Positions 39,440-49,500 of a stretch of 64,000 nt of DNA are shown piece by piece. Each line of letters opens with the position of its first letter. Position 1 is the first letter of the stretch. The DNA comes from Streptococcus infantis SPAR10 (GTDB lineage Bacteria > Bacillota > Bacilli > Lactobacillales > Streptococcaceae): positions 69,501 to 133,500 of the forward strand of contig NZ_ALCH01000004.1 in assembly GCF_000279535.1 (NCBI RefSeq), written 5' to 3'. The notes below the pieces were generated by a model. That model was given only the letters and a program-made list of their open reading frames with translations. It was not told where the DNA came from and did not search any database. The position numbers and the translations under genes were made by a program.

Positions 39440-40171
39440 ATGTTAGAAATTAAAAACCTGACAGGAGGCTATGTTCATGTCCCTGTCTTGAAAGATGTTT
39501 CCTTTACAGTTGAAAGCGGACAGTTAGTTGGTTTGATTGGTTTGAATGGTGCAGGAAAATCAACGACTATCAATGAAATTATTGGTCTTTTGACGCCATA
39601 TAGTGGGGAGATCAAGATTGACGGATTGACTTTAGGAGAGGATGCTACGAGCTATCGCAAGAAAATTGGTTATATCCCTGAAACTCCTAGCTTGTACGAG
39701 GAATTGACTCTCAGAGAACATATTGAGACAGTTGCTATGGCCTATGGTATCGAGCAAAATCTAGCTTTTGAACGTGTAGAGCCGCTTTTAAAAATGTTCC
39801 GTTTGGATCAAAAATTGGATTGGTTTCCAGTTCATTTTTCCAAAGGGATGAAGCAAAAGGTTATGATTATCTGTGCCTTTGTCGTGGATCCTAGTCTCTT
39901 TATCGTAGATGAACCTTTCCTTGGTCTTGATCCTTTAGCGATTTCAGATTTGATTCAACTTCTAGAAGCGGAAAAGAAAAAAGGAAAGTCTATCCTTATG
40001 AGTACCCACGTTCTTGATTCTGCTGAAAAGATGTGTAACTCTTTTGTCATTCTTCACAAAGGTCAAGTAAGAGCCAAAGGAAATCTCCAACAACTCCGAG
40101 AAGCCTTTGATATGCCAGAAGCAAGCCTCAATGATATCTATTTGGCTCTGACCAAAGAGGAGGAACTATGA
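39440..40171 (+). CDS. ecsA: ABC transporter ATP-binding protein EcsA
   Basis: 243 residues. Walker A GLNGAGKST (34-42), signature FSKGMKQK, Walker B LFIVDEPFLGLDP and the switch HVLD are intact. It pairs with the following EcsB. In Bacillus and relatives, EcsAB affects secretion, competence and regulated intramembrane proteolysis by clearing peptide fragments from the membrane. CGGAGAAA precedes the ATG. The reading frame overlaps ecsB by 4 bp. Confidence 0.93.
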   Translation: MLEIKNLTGGYVHVPVLKDVSFTVESGQLVGLIGLNGAGKSTTINEIIGLLTPYSGEIKIDGLTLGEDATSYRKKIGYIPETPSLYEELTLREHIETVAMAYGIEQNLAFERVEPLLKMFRLDQKLDWFPVHFSKGMKQKVMIICAFVVDPSLFIVDEPFLGLDPLAISDLIQLLEAEKKKGKSILMSTHVLDSAEKMCNSFVILHKGQVRAKGNLQQLREAFDMPEASLNDIYLALTKEEEL

Positions 40172-41217
40172 AGGACTTGTTTTTAAAACGAAAGCAGGAA
40201 TTTCGCAAGGAATGCTTGGGCTATCTCCGTTATGTGCTCAATGATCATTTTGTCTTATTTTTGTTGGTGTTGTTAGGATTTTTGGCCTACCAGTACAACC
40301 AGTTGCTCCAACACTTTCCTGAGAATCATTTCCCAATCCTAATTTTGATTGGGATGATGTCTATTTTGCTTTTGCTTTGGGGTGGTATTGCGACCTATCT
40401 AGAAGCGCCTGACAAACTATTTCTTTTAGTTGCTGAAGAAGAAGTGAGAGAACACATACAGAAGCAAAGTATGATTTCTTTCATCTTTTGGGTCAGTGTA
40501 CAGACTCTCTTTTTGCTCCTGTTTGCGCCTTTATTCTTAGCCATGGGTCTTGGTTTGCCGATTTTTGGAGTCTATCTCCTTGTCTTGGGGATAGTAAAAT
40601 ATGTGATTTTTCGCCAAAAGTCTAGCAACTTTTTCCTTGGAAATGGACTAGACTGGGATTATGTCATTGCACAGGAAAGCAAACGTAAGCAGTTCTTGCT
40701 TCGATTCTTTGCCCTCTTTACACAGGTCAAGGGGATTTCAAATAGTGTTAAGCGCCGAGCTTATCTGGACTTTATTCTCAAGGGAGTTCAGAAAGTACCA
40801 GGAAAAATCTGGCAGAATCTTTATCTCCGCTCCTACCTGAGAAATGGAGATTTATTCGCCCTTAGTATGCGACTCATAATCCTATCTTTGACCGCTCTCG
40901 TCTTCATTGAGCAATCTTGGATTGCAGTCGCAATTGTAATTTTATTCAATTATCTTTTGTTATTCCAGCTTCTAGCCCTCTATCATGCCTTCGACTATCA
41001 ATATTTGACGCAATTATTCCCAGTAGGTAAGGGGCAAAAAGAGAAAGGCTTGAAGGAAATTTTGAGAGCGATTGGGTTCTTTGTATTAATCTTGGAAAGT
41101 CTTATAGGATTGCTTGTTTTTAAGGACAAAATTCTTGTTCTAGCACTTGTGGGAGCAAGTCTTGTCTTGCAATTTCTTTATTTGCCGTATCAACTGAGAA
41201 GATTGGTTGACGAATAG
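40168..41217 (+). CDS. ecsB: ABC transporter permease EcsB
   Basis: A 349-residue polytopic membrane protein with at least six hydrophobic segments (first around 31-48 and 55-72, last near 330-343) and a large central cytoplasmic region with many basic residues. Low-complexity membrane sequence makes motif recognition weak; the EcsB call rests on length, layout and ATGA overlap with ecsA. In pneumococcus, as I recall, the blp bacteriocin locus follows this gene; here ccrZ follows 47 bp later. Confidence 0.9.
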   Translation: MKDLFLKRKQEFRKECLGYLRYVLNDHFVLFLLVLLGFLAYQYNQLLQHFPENHFPILILIGMMSILLLLWGGIATYLEAPDKLFLLVAEEEVREHIQKQSMISFIFWVSVQTLFLLLFAPLFLAMGLGLPIFGVYLLVLGIVKYVIFRQKSSNFFLGNGLDWDYVIAQESKRKQFLLRFFALFTQVKGISNSVKRRAYLDFILKGVQKVPGKIWQNLYLRSYLRNGDLFALSMRLIILSLTALVFIEQSWIAVAIVILFNYLLLFQLLALYHAFDYQYLTQLFPVGKGQKEKGLKEILRAIGFFVLILESLIGLLVFKDKILVLALVGASLVLQFLYLPYQLRRLVDE

Positions 41218-41235
41218 CATAAAAATTAGTAGAAT
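41207..41235 (+). promoter_or_regulatory. ccrZ-trmB promoter
   Basis: TTGACG (41207-41212), 17-bp spacer and TAGAAT (41230-41235). The -35 overlaps the last codons of ecsB. Confidence 0.7.
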
Positions 41236-41264
41236 AATAAGGAAACTTTATTCGGAGGAAAGAA

Positions 41265-42059
41265 ATGGACTTGGGTGATATTGAGCTAACGCTAACCCCG
41301 ATATCTGGGAAGAGCGGAAAAGCTTATATGGGAAGTTATCCTGATGGAAAACGTGTTTTTATAAAAATGAATACTTCTCCAATCCTGCCTGGTTTAGCTA
41401 GAGAGCAAATTGCACCACAATTGCTCTGGAGTCGTCGTTTACCAGACGGCCGTGATATGTCCGCTCAGGAATGGTTGACAGGAAAAATTTTGACGCCAAG
41501 CGATATGAACCGTAAACAAATTATCGATATTTTGACACGTTTACACTGTTCACGTCCCTTAATGACCCAGTTGACACGATTGGGATATGCAATGGAAACA
41601 CCTTCGGATTTACTTCAGTCATGGGTAAACAAGGCTCCGGATGCTTTAAAAAACAACCAGTATCTACGTATGGTTTTAGGTGATTTGCGTGAGAATCTTC
41701 CTAGCTTTAGGGAAGACTATGCAACCATAGTCCATGGAGATGTTCGTCATAGCAACTGGTTTGAGACAGAGAGTGGCTTGATTTATTTAGTAGATTGGGA
41801 TTCTGTTCGCTTGACTGATCGTATGTTTGATGTGGCCTATCTGCTCTGTCACTATATTCCAGAGTATCAGTGGCAAGAATGGCTAACTAATTATGGCTAT
41901 AAGTATAATCAAACTGTCTTGAATAAGTTATATTGGTATGCTCAACTGTCATTTTTGAGCCTCATTACCAAATACTATGAAAATCAAGATTTGGATAATG
42001 TAAATCGGGAAATCTATGCTTTGCGTAGCTTCCGAGATAAGTATGGAAAGAAAAAATGA
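41265..42059 (+). CDS. ccrZ: Cell cycle regulator CcrZ (choline/aminoglycoside-kinase fold)
   Basis: A 264-residue phosphotransferase-fold protein. The catalytic loop HGDVRHSN is at 157-164 and the metal-binding VDWD has Asp177. These match the positions I recall as essential in pneumococcal CcrZ (His157, Asn164, Asp177), which is recruited by FtsZ and modulates DnaA to time replication with division. It is co-transcribed with trmB (4-bp overlap), as in pneumococcus. CGGAGGAAAG precedes the ATG. The small-molecule substrate is not established from sequence. Confidence 0.9.
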   Translation: MDLGDIELTLTPISGKSGKAYMGSYPDGKRVFIKMNTSPILPGLAREQIAPQLLWSRRLPDGRDMSAQEWLTGKILTPSDMNRKQIIDILTRLHCSRPLMTQLTRLGYAMETPSDLLQSWVNKAPDALKNNQYLRMVLGDLRENLPSFREDYATIVHGDVRHSNWFETESGLIYLVDWDSVRLTDRMFDVAYLLCHYIPEYQWQEWLTNYGYKYNQTVLNKLYWYAQLSFLSLITKYYENQDLDNVNREIYALRSFRDKYGKKK

Positions 42060-42691
42060 GAGTTAGAAATCGTAAAGGGGCAACAGAACTGTTAGAGGCT
42101 AATCCGCAGTATGTTGTCTTAAACCCCGCAGAAGCTAAAGGTAAGTGGCGAGATTTGTTTGGCAATGACAATCCAATCCATGTAGAGGTTGGTAGTGGCA
42201 AAGGTGCTTTCGTAACAGGAATGGCCAAACAAAACCCTGGCATCAACTATATCGGGATTGATATTCAGAAATCTGTATTAAGCTATGCTTTGGACAAGGT
42301 ATTAGAAGTTGGAGTTCCCAACATCAAACTTCTATGGGTTGATGGTTCAGAATTGACCAATTATTTTGAAGATGGTGAAATTGATCGCTTGTATTTGAAT
42401 TTCTCGGATCCATGGCCTAAAAAACGCCATGCGAAGCGTCGTTTGACTTATAAGAGCTTCTTGGATACTTTCAAACGAATCTTGCCTGAACATGGTGAAA
42501 TTCATTTCAAGACAGATAATCGTGGCTTGTTTGAATATAGCTTGGTGAGCTTTTCACAATATGGCATGAAACTCAATGGTGTTTGGTTAGATTTACATGC
42601 CAGTGGCTTTGAGGGAAATGTCATGACTGAGTATGAGCAAAAGTTCTCAAGCAAGGGTCAAGTCATCTACCGAGTTGAAGCAGAATTTTAA
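42056..42691 (+). CDS. trmB: tRNA (guanine-46-N7) methyltransferase
   Basis: 211 residues. SAM-binding [23 protein letters not shown], and the catalytic [15 protein letters not shown] block are intact. It modifies G46 in the variable loop of tRNAs. The ATG overlaps the ccrZ stop (ATGA), so translation is coupled. It ends 127 bp before rimP, where a new promoter begins. Confidence 0.97.
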   Translation: MRVRNRKGATELLEANPQYVVLNPAEAKGKWRDLFGNDNPIHVEVGSGKGAFVTGMAKQNPGINYIGIDIQKSVLSYALDKVLEVGVPNIKLLWVDGSELTNYFEDGEIDRLYLNFSDPWPKKRHAKRRLTYKSFLDTFKRILPEHGEIHFKTDNRGLFEYSLVSFSQYGMKLNGVWLDLHASGFEGNVMTEYEQKFSSKGQVIYRVEAEF

Positions 42692-42728
42692 GAAAAAGCT
42701 TGAAGTCAGGCTATTTGAGTGCTTATGC

Positions 42729-42757
42729 TTTACATTATTACTAAAAAGTGCTATACT
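42729..42757 (+). promoter_or_regulatory. Promoter of the rimP-nusA-infB operon
   Basis: TTTACA (42729-42734), 17-bp spacer and TATACT (42752-42757). Confidence 0.75.
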
Positions 42758-42780
42758 TAATAATAAGAATATAAGAAAGA

Positions 42781-42804
42781 GAGGCGGGGAGATATCTTCG
42801 CCTC
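42781..42804 (+). promoter_or_regulatory. Leader hairpin upstream of rimP
   Basis: GAGGCG (42781-42786) pairs with CGCCTC (42799-42804); the loop contains AGATATCT. It lies in the 5' leader between the promoter and the rimP start, and TTGCTT rather than a full T-run follows. It may be an attenuator acted on by NusA; this is inference. Confidence 0.5.
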
Positions 42805-42818
42805 TTGCTTATGAGGAG

Positions 42819-43298
42819 GTGGACGCAATCGCAACTATCGTTGAATTAGTCAGAGAAGTCGTAGAACCTGTTATTGAAGCTCCTTTTGAACTCGTAGATA
42901 TCGAGTACGGAAAGATTGGCAGTGACATGATTCTTAGTATTTTTGTAGACAAGCCTGAAGGAATCACCTTGAATGATACGGCAGACTTGACTGAAATTAT
43001 CAGTCCGGTCCTAGATACTATCAAGCCGGATCCCTTCCCAGAACAATATTTCCTAGAAATTACAAGTCCAGGATTGGAGCGTCCTTTGAAAACCAAGGAA
43101 GCAGTCGCTGGAGCGGTTGGGAAATACATCCATGTCGGGCTCTATCAAGCCATCGATAAGCAAAAGGTTTTTGAAGGAACCTTGTTGTCCTTTGAAGAGG
43201 ATGAGTTGACTATGGAATATATGGATAAAACTCGCAAGAAAACAGTCCAAATTCCATATAACTTGGTATCAAAAGCACGTTTAGCAGTAAAATTATAG
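42819..43298 (+). CDS. rimP: Ribosome maturation factor RimP
   Basis: 159 residues from a GTG start. The coding frame stays open far upstream, but conservation begins at [13 protein letters not shown], matching pneumococcal RimP in length. The AGGAGG at 42814-42819 actually touches the GTG, so the start context is odd. Motifs include [24 protein letters not shown] and the SH3-like C-terminus. It binds S12 during 30S assembly. First gene of the rimP-nusA-ylxR-ylxQ-infB operon. Confidence 0.92.
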   Translation: MDAIATIVELVREVVEPVIEAPFELVDIEYGKIGSDMILSIFVDKPEGITLNDTADLTEIISPVLDTIKPDPFPEQYFLEITSPGLERPLKTKEAVAGAVGKYIHVGLYQAIDKQKVFEGTLLSFEEDELTMEYMDKTRKKTVQIPYNLVSKARLAVKL

Positions 43299-43339
43299 AA
43301 AGAAAGGATAGCTTTTGAGAATTCAAAAGTAAAAAGAAC

Positions 43340-44476
43340 ATGAGTAAAGAAATGCTAGAGGCCTTCCGCATTTTGGAAGAAGACAAGGGAATCAAGAAAG
43401 AAGATATCATCGACGCAGTAGTAGAATCACTTCGTTCTGCTTACCGTAGACGCTATGGTCAATCTGATAGTGTAGCTATTGATTTTAACGAAAAGACAGG
43501 GGACTTTACTGTCTATACTGTCCGTGAAGTTGTTGATGAAGTATTTGATAGCCGTTTGGAAATCAGTTTAAAAGATGCCCTTGCTATTAATTCAGCCTAT
43601 GAGCTTGGTGACAAAATCAAATTTGAAGAAGCACCAGGAGAGTTTGGTCGTGTAGCAGCCCAATCTGCTAAACAAACAATCATGGAAAAAATGCGTAAGC
43701 AAACACGTGCCATTACCTATAATACTTACAAAGAGCATGAACAAGAAATCATGTCAGGTACAGTTGAACGTTTTGATAACCGCTTCATTTATGTCAATCT
43801 TGGCAGCATTGAAGCCCAATTGTCAAAACAAGACCAAATTCCTGGAGAAGTGTTTGCTTCCCACGATCGTATCGAAGTTTATGTCTACAAAGTGGAAGAC
43901 AACCCTCGTGGAGTTAACGTTTTTGTCAGCCGTAGCCACCCAGAGATGATCAAACGTTTGATGGAACAAGAGATTCCTGAAGTATATGATGGAACTGTTG
44001 AAATCATGAGCGTAGCCCGTGAAGCAGGTGATCGTACGAAAGTTGCTGTTCGTAGCCACAATCCTAACGTGGATGCTATCGGAACAATCGTTGGACGTGG
44101 TGGTGCAAACATCAAGAAAATCACTAGCAAATTCCACCCAGCTCGCTACGATGCTAAGAGCGACCGCATGATTCCGGTAGAAGAAAACATCGACGTTATC
44201 GAATGGGTAGCAGATCCAGCTGAGTTTATCTACAATGCCATTGCTCCTGCCGAAGTTGACCAAGTTATCTTTGATGAAAATGATAGCAAACGTGCCTTGG
44301 TGGTTGTTCCAGATAACAAGCTATCTCTTGCAATCGGTCGTCGTGGACAAAATGTTCGTTTAGCAGCACATTTGACTGGTTACCGTATTGATATCAAGTC
44401 TGCAAGTGAATTTGAAGCTATGGAAGAAGCAGGTCAAGTGGATTACGCTGAAACAGACGAATTGACTGAAGAATAA
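43340..44476 (+). CDS. nusA: Transcription elongation/termination factor NusA
   Basis: 378 residues: N-terminal RNA polymerase-binding domain (about 1-125), S1 domain (about 130-200), then two KH domains (GRGGANIKKI and GRRGQNVRLAAHLTGYRIDI). It lacks the C-terminal acidic repeats of enterobacterial NusA, as usual for Firmicutes. It controls pausing, termination and antitermination. It is 41 bp after rimP; the gap contains a small CTTTTGA/TTCAAAAG dyad. Confidence 0.97.
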   Translation: MSKEMLEAFRILEEDKGIKKEDIIDAVVESLRSAYRRRYGQSDSVAIDFNEKTGDFTVYTVREVVDEVFDSRLEISLKDALAINSAYELGDKIKFEEAPGEFGRVAAQSAKQTIMEKMRKQTRAITYNTYKEHEQEIMSGTVERFDNRFIYVNLGSIEAQLSKQDQIPGEVFASHDRIEVYVYKVEDNPRGVNVFVSRSHPEMIKRLMEQEIPEVYDGTVEIMSVAREAGDRTKVAVRSHNPNVDAIGTIVGRGGANIKKITSKFHPARYDAKSDRMIPVEENIDVIEWVADPAEFIYNAIAPAEVDQVIFDENDSKRALVVVPDNKLSLAIGRRGQNVRLAAHLTGYRIDIKSASEFEAMEEAGQVDYAETDELTEE

Positions 44477-44497
44477 GATCTGCTAGAGGAGGGAAAG

Positions 44498-44791
44498 ATG
44501 AAAACAAGAAAAATCCCTTTGCGCAAGTCTGTTGTTTCCAACGATGTGATTGACAAGCGAGATTTACTTCGTATTGTCAAGAACAAAGAAGGTGAGGTCT
44601 TTATCGACCCGACAGGCAAGGCTAATGGCCGGGGCGCTTATATCAAGCTAGACAATGCAGAAGCCCTAGAGGCTAAAAAGAAAAAAGTCTTTAACCGTAG
44701 CTTTAATATGGAAGTTGAAGAAAGCTTTTATGACGAGTTGATCGCCTATGTTGATCACAAAGTAAAAAGAAGAGAGTTAGGACTTGAATAA
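44498..44791 (+). CDS. rnpM: YlxR/RnpM RNA-binding protein
   Basis: 97 residues, DUF448 family. The signature (M)KTRKIPLRKSVVS near the start and GRGAYI in the middle are present. The common RKC cysteine is Ser here. In Bacillus, YlxR has been described as a modulator of RNase P (RnpM). GAGGAGGG precedes the ATG. It overlaps the next gene by 8 bp within the nusA operon. Confidence 0.92.
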   Translation: MKTRKIPLRKSVVSNDVIDKRDLLRIVKNKEGEVFIDPTGKANGRGAYIKLDNAEALEAKKKKVFNRSFNMEVEESFYDELIAYVDHKVKRRELGLE

Positions 44792-45083
44792 GCAAAAAGT
44801 AAGTAATCTCTTGGGATTGGCTCAGCGAGCGGGGAAAATCATCTCGGGTGAGGAAATGGTTGTCAAAGCCATTCAAGACCGGAAAGTTAAATTGGTATTT
44901 CTAGCTCATGATGCTAGCCCAAATCTAACCAAGAAGATTCAGGATAAAAGCCACTATTATCAAGTAGAAGTTATTACCGTGTTTTCAACACTGGAATTAA
45001 GCATAGCAGTCGGAAAATCGAGAAAGGTTCTGGCTGTAACAGATGCTGGATTTACAAAGAAAATGAGGTCTCTTATGGAATAG
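44784..45083 (+). CDS. ylxQ: YlxQ, L7Ae-family RNA-binding protein
   Basis: 99 residues from a TTG start. The L7Ae/L30e fold pattern is clear ([17 protein letters not shown], then [18 protein letters not shown] and [14 protein letters not shown]). These proteins bind kink-turn RNA. It overlaps rnpM by 8 bp and infB follows after 16 bp. Its biological role in streptococci is not established. Confidence 0.92.
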   Translation: MNKQKVSNLLGLAQRAGKIISGEEMVVKAIQDRKVKLVFLAHDASPNLTKKIQDKSHYYQVEVITVFSTLELSIAVGKSRKVLAVTDAGFTKKMRSLME

Positions 45084-45099
45084 AAGAGGAGGACATGAT

Positions 45100-47868
45100 T
45101 TGTCTAAGAAAAGATTGTACGAAATCGCAAAAGAACTTGGAAAAGAAAGTAAGGAAGTTGTCGCGCGTGCAAAAGAGTTGGGCTTGGAAGTAAAGAGCCA
45201 CTCGTCAAGCGTTGAAGCAGATGCTGCTGAAAAAATTATAGCTAGCTTTAAGCCTGCTGCTCCTAAGGCAGAGGCAAAAGCAAGTGTAGAAAAGAAAGTT
45301 GAAAAGCCTGCATCAGCTAAACCAGTTGTCGCTAAGGAAGAAAGCAAACCAGCTACACCTGCAGCTTCTAAGGAAGAAAAAGTTGTAGCTGCAAGACCGC
45401 AGAGTCGAAACTTTAAGGCGGAACGTGAAGCGCGTGCCAAAGAGCAAGCGGAAAGACGCAAGCAAAACAAGGGTAACAACCGCGATCAACAACAAAACGG
45501 TAACCGTCAAAAGAACGATAACCGTAATGGTGGGAAACCTGGTCAAGGGAACCGTGACAATCGTCGTTTTAACGACCAAGGGAAGAAACCACAAGGCCAA
45601 GGAAATCGTGGCAATGATTATCGCCAACAAGCTGATAATCGTCCCAACCAAGCTGGTCCTCGTATTGACTTTAAAGCCCGAGCAGCAGCTCTGAAGGCTG
45701 AGCAAAATGCAGAATACGCACGCTCAAGCGAGGAACGCTTCAAGCAGTCTCAAGTTGCCAAAGAAGCCTTGGCTCAAGCTAATAAACGTAAGGAGCCAGA
45801 GGAAATCTTTGAGGAAGCTGCTAAACTAGCTGAACAAACTCAGCCTGTAGTTGAAGTAGCTCCTGTAGCCAAAGAGGCTGTAGTGGATACACGTCGTAAA
45901 AAGCAAGCTCGACCAGACAAAGATCGTGATGATTACGATCACGAGGAAGATGGTCCTAGAAAACAACAAAAGAATCGAAGTAGTCAGAATCAAGTGAGAA
46001 ATCAAAGAAATAGTAACTGGAATAACAATAAGAAAAATAAAAAAGGCAATAAACAAAATAACCGTAATCAGGCTCCAAAACCTATTACAGAGCGTAAATT
46101 CCATGAATTGCCAACAGAATTTGAATATACAGATGGTATGACTGTTGCGGAAATCGCAAAACGTATCAAACGTGAACCAGCTGAGATTGTTAAGAAACTA
46201 TTTATGATGGGCGTTATGGCCACTCAAAACCAATCTTTGGATGGAGAAACAATCGAACTCCTCATGGTTGATTATGGAATTGAAGCTAAACAAAAGGTAG
46301 AAGTGGACAATGCGGATATCGAACGTTTCTTCGTAGAAGATGGATATCTAAATGAAGACAAGTTGGTTGAACGTCCACCAGTTGTAACTATCATGGGACA
46401 CGTTGACCATGGTAAAACAACCCTTTTGGATACCCTACGTAATTCTCGTGTCGCTACAGGAGAAGCAGGTGGGATCACTCAGCATATTGGTGCCTACCAG
46501 ATTGAGGAAAATGGTAAGAAGATTACCTTCCTTGATACACCAGGACACGCGGCCTTTACTTCTATGCGTGCACGTGGTGCCTCTGTTACCGATATTACGA
46601 TCTTGGTCGTAGCGGCAGATGACGGGGTTATGCCTCAAACTATCGAAGCCATCAACCACTCAAAAGCAGCTAATGTTCCAATCATCGTTGCTATTAACAA
46701 GATTGATAAGCCAGGTGCAAACCCAGAACGCGTTATCGGCGAATTGGCTGAACACGGTGTTATGTCAACAGCTTGGGGTGGAGATTCTGAGTTTGTAGAA
46801 ATCTCAGCTAAGTTCAACCAGAATATCGATGAACTCTTGGAAACGGTTCTTCTTGTAGCTGAAATTCAAGAGCTCAAAGCAGACCCAACCGTTCGTGCCA
46901 TCGGTACTGTTATCGAAGCTCGTTTGGATAAGGGTAAAGGTGCGGTTGCAACTCTCCTTGTTCAACAAGGTACCTTGAACGTTCAAGACCCAATCGTTGT
47001 TGGTAATACTTTCGGACGTGTCCGTGCCATGACCAATGACCTTGGACGTCGTGTTAAGGTTGCAGGACCATCAACACCAGTATCCATTACAGGTCTAAAC
47101 GAAGCACCGATGGCAGGTGACCACTTTGCTGTTTACGAAGATGAAAAATCTGCTCGTGCAGCTGGTGAAGAACGTGCCAAACGTGCTCTAATGAAACAAC
47201 GTCAAGCAACTCAACGTGTCAGCCTAGAAAACCTCTTTGACACTCTTAAAGCTGGTGAACTTAAGTCTGTTAACGTCATCATCAAAGCCGACGTACAAGG
47301 TTCAGTTGAAGCCCTTTCTGCCTCACTACAAAAGATTGACGTGGAAGGTGTAAAAGTTACCATCGTCCACTCAGCAGTTGGTGCTATCAACGAATCTGAC
47401 GTGACTCTTGCTGAAGCTTCAAATGCCTTTATCGTTGGTTTCAACGTACGTCCTACACCACAAGCCCGCCAACAAGCAGAAGCAGATGATGTAGAAATCC
47501 GTCTCCACAGCATTATCTACAAGGTTATCGAAGAGATGGAAGAAGCCATGAAAGGTATGCTTGATCCAGAATTTGAAGAAAAAGTTATCGGTGAAGCAAT
47601 TATCCGTGAAACCTTCAAAGTGTCTAAAGTCGGAACAATCGGTGGATTTATGGTTACTAGCGGTAAAGTTACCCGTGACTCTAAAGTCCGCGTTATTCGT
47701 GACGGTGTCGTTATTTACGATGGTGAACTTGCAAGCTTGAAACACTATAAAGATGACGTCAAAGAAGTTACAAACAGCCGTGAAGGTGGTCTCATGATTG
47801 ATGGCTACAATGATATCAAGATGGATGATGTGATTGAAGCATATGTCATGGAAGAAATCAAACGCTAA
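45100..47868 (+). CDS. infB: Translation initiation factor IF-2
   Basis: 922 residues from a TTG start with AGAGGAGG 7 nt upstream; a nearby ATG at 45095 is out of frame. The N-terminal domain ([18 protein letters not shown]) is followed by a long Lys/Gln/Asn/Arg-rich linker (about 60-330) of low complexity, then the GTPase domain (GHVDHGKT at 433-440, DTPGH, NKID) and C-terminal domains that bind initiator fMet-tRNA. It positions fMet-tRNA on the 30S subunit. Full length. Confidence 0.97.
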   Translation: MSKKRLYEIAKELGKESKEVVARAKELGLEVKSHSSSVEADAAEKIIASFKPAAPKAEAKASVEKKVEKPASAKPVVAKEESKPATPAASKEEKVVAARPQSRNFKAEREARAKEQAERRKQNKGNNRDQQQNGNRQKNDNRNGGKPGQGNRDNRRFNDQGKKPQGQGNRGNDYRQQADNRPNQAGPRIDFKARAAALKAEQNAEYARSSEERFKQSQVAKEALAQANKRKEPEEIFEEAAKLAEQTQPVVEVAPVAKEAVVDTRRKKQARPDKDRDDYDHEEDGPRKQQKNRSSQNQVRNQRNSNWNNNKKNKKGNKQNNRNQAPKPITERKFHELPTEFEYTDGMTVAEIAKRIKREPAEIVKKLFMMGVMATQNQSLDGETIELLMVDYGIEAKQKVEVDNADIERFFVEDGYLNEDKLVERPPVVTIMGHVDHGKTTLLDTLRNSRVATGEAGGITQHIGAYQIEENGKKITFLDTPGHAAFTSMRARGASVTDITILVVAADDGVMPQTIEAINHSKAANVPIIVAINKIDKPGANPERVIGELAEHGVMSTAWGGDSEFVEISAKFNQNIDELLETVLLVAEIQELKADPTVRAIGTVIEARLDKGKGAVATLLVQQGTLNVQDPIVVGNTFGRVRAMTNDLGRRVKVAGPSTPVSITGLNEAPMAGDHFAVYEDEKSARAAGEERAKRALMKQRQATQRVSLENLFDTLKAGELKSVNVIIKADVQGSVEALSASLQKIDVEGVKVTIVHSAVGAINESDVTLAEASNAFIVGFNVRPTPQARQQAEADDVEIRLHSIIYKVIEEMEEAMKGMLDPEFEEKVIGEAIIRETFKVSKVGTIGGFMVTSGKVTRDSKVRVIRDGVVIYDGELASLKHYKDDVKEVTNSREGGLMIDGYNDIKMDDVIEAYVMEEIKR

Positions 47869-48118
47869 GATTCTTGCTCCTTCCTTAGGTGATGTGGGAC
47901 GCAAGCAAACCGATGGTTTCATTGCTTATTTTTGAGCCTAGAGTCTCAAAAATCCCCAGTGATTGAACTAAATGATCAGCCCAATCACTTTCACCACGGC
48001 GAAAGAAGCAGATGATTTCAAATTGAACTTCGTTTCAATTTGAATTGAAAATCAATAAGTTTAAAAATAGCTAGGTCTGCTGGCCTAGCTTTTGATTCAA
48101 TAGAGAGGAAGGAATAGC
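47869..48118. other. infB-rbfA spacer with several inverted repeats
   Basis: 250 bp, no gene seen. Inverted repeats: TTTTTGAG/CTCAAAAA (about 47930-47953), TTCAAATTGAA (48017-48027)/TTCAATTTGAA (48034-48044) and AGCTAGG (48069-48075)/CCTAGCT (48084-48090) followed by TTTT. The last is terminator-like and may attenuate transcription into rbfA. Confidence 0.65.
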
Positions 48119-48469
48119 ATGGGAAATCATTTCCGTACGGATCGTGTAGGCATGGAAATCAAACGCGAAGTCAATGAGATTTTGCAAAAGAAAGTCCGTG
48201 ATCCTCGTGTCCAAGGAGTGACCATCACAGATGTTCAGATGCTAGGTGACTTGTCTGTAGCTAAGGTTTACTACACCATTTTGAGTAATCTTGCTTCAGA
48301 TAATCAAAAGGCCCAAATTGGCCTTGAAAAAGCAACCGGAACTATCAAACGTGAGCTTGGTCACAATTTGAAATTGTATAAAATTCCAGACTTGACCTTC
48401 GTCAAAGACGAATCCATCGAGTATGGAAACAAGATTGACGAAATGTTACGCAATCTGGATAAAAAATAA
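48119..48469 (+). CDS. rbfA: Ribosome-binding factor A
   Basis: 116 residues with a KH-type fold: [26 protein letters not shown] at the start, [12 protein letters not shown] in the core. It binds the 30S subunit during 16S rRNA maturation and cold adaptation. Good GAGAGGAAGG ribosome site. It follows infB after the structured spacer, so it may be partly uncoupled from the operon. Confidence 0.96.
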   Translation: MGNHFRTDRVGMEIKREVNEILQKKVRDPRVQGVTITDVQMLGDLSVAKVYYTILSNLASDNQKAQIGLEKATGTIKRELGHNLKLYKIPDLTFVKDESIEYGNKIDEMLRNLDKK

Positions 48470-48470
48470 G

Positions 48471-48491
48471 AAAGAGGGGTAACCCTCTTTT
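48471..48491 (+). terminator. Terminator after rbfA
   Basis: AAAGAGGG-GTAA-CCCTCTTT stem-loop with trailing T; end of the rimP-infB-rbfA operon. Confidence 0.88.
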
Positions 48492-48622
48492 TTGTTTAGA
48501 AGAAGGAGGGTATTCTAGACTTAAAGGCTAATCAGAAAGAAAAAATAAGTTCTTAAAATTTCTTTTATGGAGCAAATATGATATGATATAGTTCAAATTG
48601 AAAGAAAAAGAGAAGAAACTAG

Positions 48623-49402
48623 ATGTCTAAACAAGATTTAGCTATGCAAGTATTGCAACAAGTCGTGAAACTCCCTGTTGTTAAAGTTGATCGTTCAAAA
48701 TTTTTAGTAGATAAATTTTCCAAACTATTAGACCCAAAAGATATTCCTCGATTACTAGAAGAGGGACCAACAGCCTTGTTATCCCAGGATATTTTAGATA
48801 AAGTTGCCGATTCTTGTATTAAGGATAATGTTCTATTGGCGAGTGGAACTTCTGTTCTTGCAGGTATTCCTGGTGGTCTAGCCCTTGCAATCACCATTCC
48901 AACTGATGTTGCTCAGTTTTATGCTTTCTCCTTAAAACTAGCGCAAGAATTGGGATATATTTATGGCTATGATGATCTTTGGGCTTCACGAAATGAATTG
49001 AGTGAAGAAGCCAAAAATACGCTCTTGCTCTATCTCGGGGTCATGCTTGGGGTCAATAGTGCTGGAGCCCTCCTTCGAGCTGGGGGAGTATCAGTTGCTA
49101 AACATGTCATGAAGACAGTTCCCCAGAAGGCTTTGGCTAAGACTTTGTGGTATCCCATTTTAGAAAAAGTTTTGAAAATTTTTGGGGTGAATCTGACAAA
49201 GGGAGGCTTTGCAAAAGGAATGGGCAAATTTATCCCAATCCTAGGAGGTGTCGTTTCAGGTGGTTTAACCTATACGACTATGAAACCTATGGGTAAAAGT
49301 TTGCAAAGAGAATTATCCAAACTAGTCAATTATAGTGAAGCTCAGTATCAAAGAGATGTGGAAACAATCCAAAAAGAAGCAGAAATCATAGAAGCAGAGT
49401 AA
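48623..49402 (+). CDS. EcsC-like protein
   Basis: 259 residues. A hydrophobic stretch with GIPGGLALAITIPTDVAQFYAFSLKLAQELGYIYGYDD (about 91-128) resembles the core of EcsC-family proteins, and glycine-rich segments near 193-215 (GKFIPILGGVVSGGLTY) could insert in or lie on the membrane. The biochemical function of this family is unknown. AGAAGAAAC precedes the ATG. Monocistronic between rbfA and the DUF1858 gene. The family call is moderate. Confidence 0.65.
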   Translation: MSKQDLAMQVLQQVVKLPVVKVDRSKFLVDKFSKLLDPKDIPRLLEEGPTALLSQDILDKVADSCIKDNVLLASGTSVLAGIPGGLALAITIPTDVAQFYAFSLKLAQELGYIYGYDDLWASRNELSEEAKNTLLLYLGVMLGVNSAGALLRAGGVSVAKHVMKTVPQKALAKTLWYPILEKVLKIFGVNLTKGGFAKGMGKFIPILGGVVSGGLTYTTMKPMGKSLQRELSKLVNYSEAQYQRDVETIQKEAEIIEAE

Positions 49403-49453
49403 TAGGAAGAAACTAGTAGGCTTGTACTGCTAGTTTTTTTATCCTAGCCCTTG

Positions 49454-49462
49454 TGGTATAAT
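49454..49462 (+). promoter_or_regulatory. Promoter of the DUF1858-DUF438 operon
   Basis: TGGTATAAT extended -10; transcription should start about 49469, leaving a short leader with GGAGG before the ATG at 49501. Confidence 0.7.
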
Positions 49463-49500
49463 AAAAAAAGAAAATCCAGTGAGAAAAAATGGAGGTTGTG

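Noticed and set aside
41209..41216. GACGAATA, resembling a competence cin-box before ccrZ
   Set aside because: It overlaps the ecsB C-terminal codons and lacks the T-rich context; a normal sigma-A promoter is present at the same place.
42633..42818. N-terminal extension of rimP upstream of the GTG
   Set aside because: The extension overlaps trmB and the operon promoter and leader hairpin; conservation starts at the GTG.
45313..45705. Long minus-strand open frames opposite infB
   Set aside because: They mirror the low-complexity Lys/Gln/Asn linker of infB and have no ribosome site or recognisable motif.
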